A stretch of 6,197 nucleotides of DNA from Candidatus Omnitrophota bacterium. Lineage in GTDB: Bacteria > Hinthialibacterota > Hinthialibacteria > JAKQFZ01. Location of the stretch: contig JAKQFZ010000319.1 of assembly GCA_029558215.1 (NCBI GenBank), positions 1-6,197 on the forward strand. The letters run 5' to 3'. Below, one piece after another: positions 5,936 to 6,197 of the stretch. The notes under the pieces are model-generated. The model saw only the letters and a list, made by a program, of their open reading frames with translations, searched no databases and was not told the DNA's origin. The first letter of the stretch is position 1, and each line of letters begins with the position of its first letter. The position numbers and the translations under genes were made by a program.

Positions 5936-6197
5936 TCACCTGTAACGTCTAGTCCATATAGGGATAGTGATGACAGAGATGATCCGGAAGGGCAACAAGT
6001 CAATGAAGGGCATTATCCCCGCACGCTCTGGAAACAACGATTGCGGAATATGCGGGGAATGGTACGCTGCGTTCCCCATCTTGTCTGCGACACATGACGC
6101 GTGCATGACGTAATGTGGTCTTCCCATGTCTAGGGCTAGGTGCATGAAGAATTTCCGGAAGGTGACCCACGCGGGACGGCCCAAGGGTGCCACAACC
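5936..6197 (-). pseudogene. Truncated HprK-like kinase paralogue (relic)
   Basis: The frame is open to the right edge, so the 5' part lies outside the window. From the A-W-V-T-F-R stretch to G-N-A-A (to base 6065) it aligns without gaps with residues 81-116 of the intact kinase at 624-1529: 16 of 36 residues are identical, including A-W, F-R, the H-x-A-L strand and the H-A-x-x-V-A strand. Homology stops just where the Walker A loop should begin. The remaining 43 codons are unrelated and lead to a stop at 5936. The two other frames of this stretch give no P-loop either, so a simple frameshift does not explain it. Without Walker A and the catalytic Asp it cannot be an active kinase. It is best read as a gene broken by deletion or insertion, possibly from a neighbouring copy of the cluster. 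Confidence 0.7.

Larger units (their letters stand above)
5865..6060. repeat. 11-bp inverted repeats bracketing the promoter region
   Basis: ATTCCCCGCAT at 5865-5875 recurs in inverted form at 6050-6060. Its core TCCCCGCA is also present at 6016-6023, so there are three copies in 200 bases. The right copy ends 5 bases from the point where the kinase relic loses homology, and the left copy ends 3 bases before the maturase start codon. No matching target-site duplication is visible. The copies could be ends of a small mobile element, recombination scars or regulator sites; nothing in the sequence decides this. Confidence 0.35.

Overview
The window holds one compact gene cluster, read entirely from the minus strand (right to left in window coordinates). 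It looks like a biosynthetic locus for a ribosomally made, post-translationally modified protein (RiPP-like). In order of transcription it has: (1) a truncated relic of an HprK-like kinase gene at the right edge; (2) a strong sigma-70-type promoter with a near-consensus -35, a 17-base spacer and an extended -10; (3) a radical SAM/SPASM maturase; (4) a 157-residue Cys-rich protein with a twin-arginine (Tat) signal peptide, the likely substrate; (5) a 696-residue membrane-anchored protein made of carboxypeptidase-regulatory-like beta-sandwich repeats; (6) an intact HprK-like P-loop kinase; and (7) a nucleotidyltransferase-family protein that runs off the left edge. Gaps between genes are short (about 20 to 160 bases), so genes 3 to 7 can be read as one operon.

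The most interesting part is the maturase-substrate pair. The maturase has the CxxxCxxC radical SAM motif, a full SPASM cysteine pattern for two auxiliary clusters, and an N-terminal domain like the peptide-recognition domain of RiPP maturases. The substrate candidate has nine cysteines after its predicted signal cleavage site. Eight lie in D-x-C motifs and the ninth in G-D-C. This recalls enzymes that join Cys sulfur to backbone or acidic side-chain carbons, such as QhpD acting on the quinohemoprotein amine dehydrogenase gamma subunit, and the SCIFF/ranthipeptide and CX3D-type maturases. A Tat signal fits a protein modified in the cytoplasm and exported afterwards. The HprK-like kinase and nucleotidyltransferase are a pair also seen in some lasso-peptide and other RiPP clusters, where the kinase can phosphorylate the peptide. 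The exact chemistry here is inference.

No gene identifies the host. The Tat leader, the large anchored beta-sandwich protein and moderate base composition fit a Gram-negative-type environmental bacterium. Multi-repeat carboxypeptidase-regulatory-like proteins are common in groups such as Planctomycetota, Acidobacteriota and Hydrogenedentota, but this is a weak guess. I saw no rRNA, tRNA, CRISPR array or transposase gene.

Region by region: 1-602 nucleotidyltransferase (partial); 624-1529 kinase; 1564-3654 surface protein; 3655-3812 spacer with two mutually exclusive hairpins; 3813-4286 Cys-rich Tat protein; 4341-5861 maturase; 5862-5935 promoter region; 5936-6197 kinase relic, with inverted repeats spanning it and the promoter.
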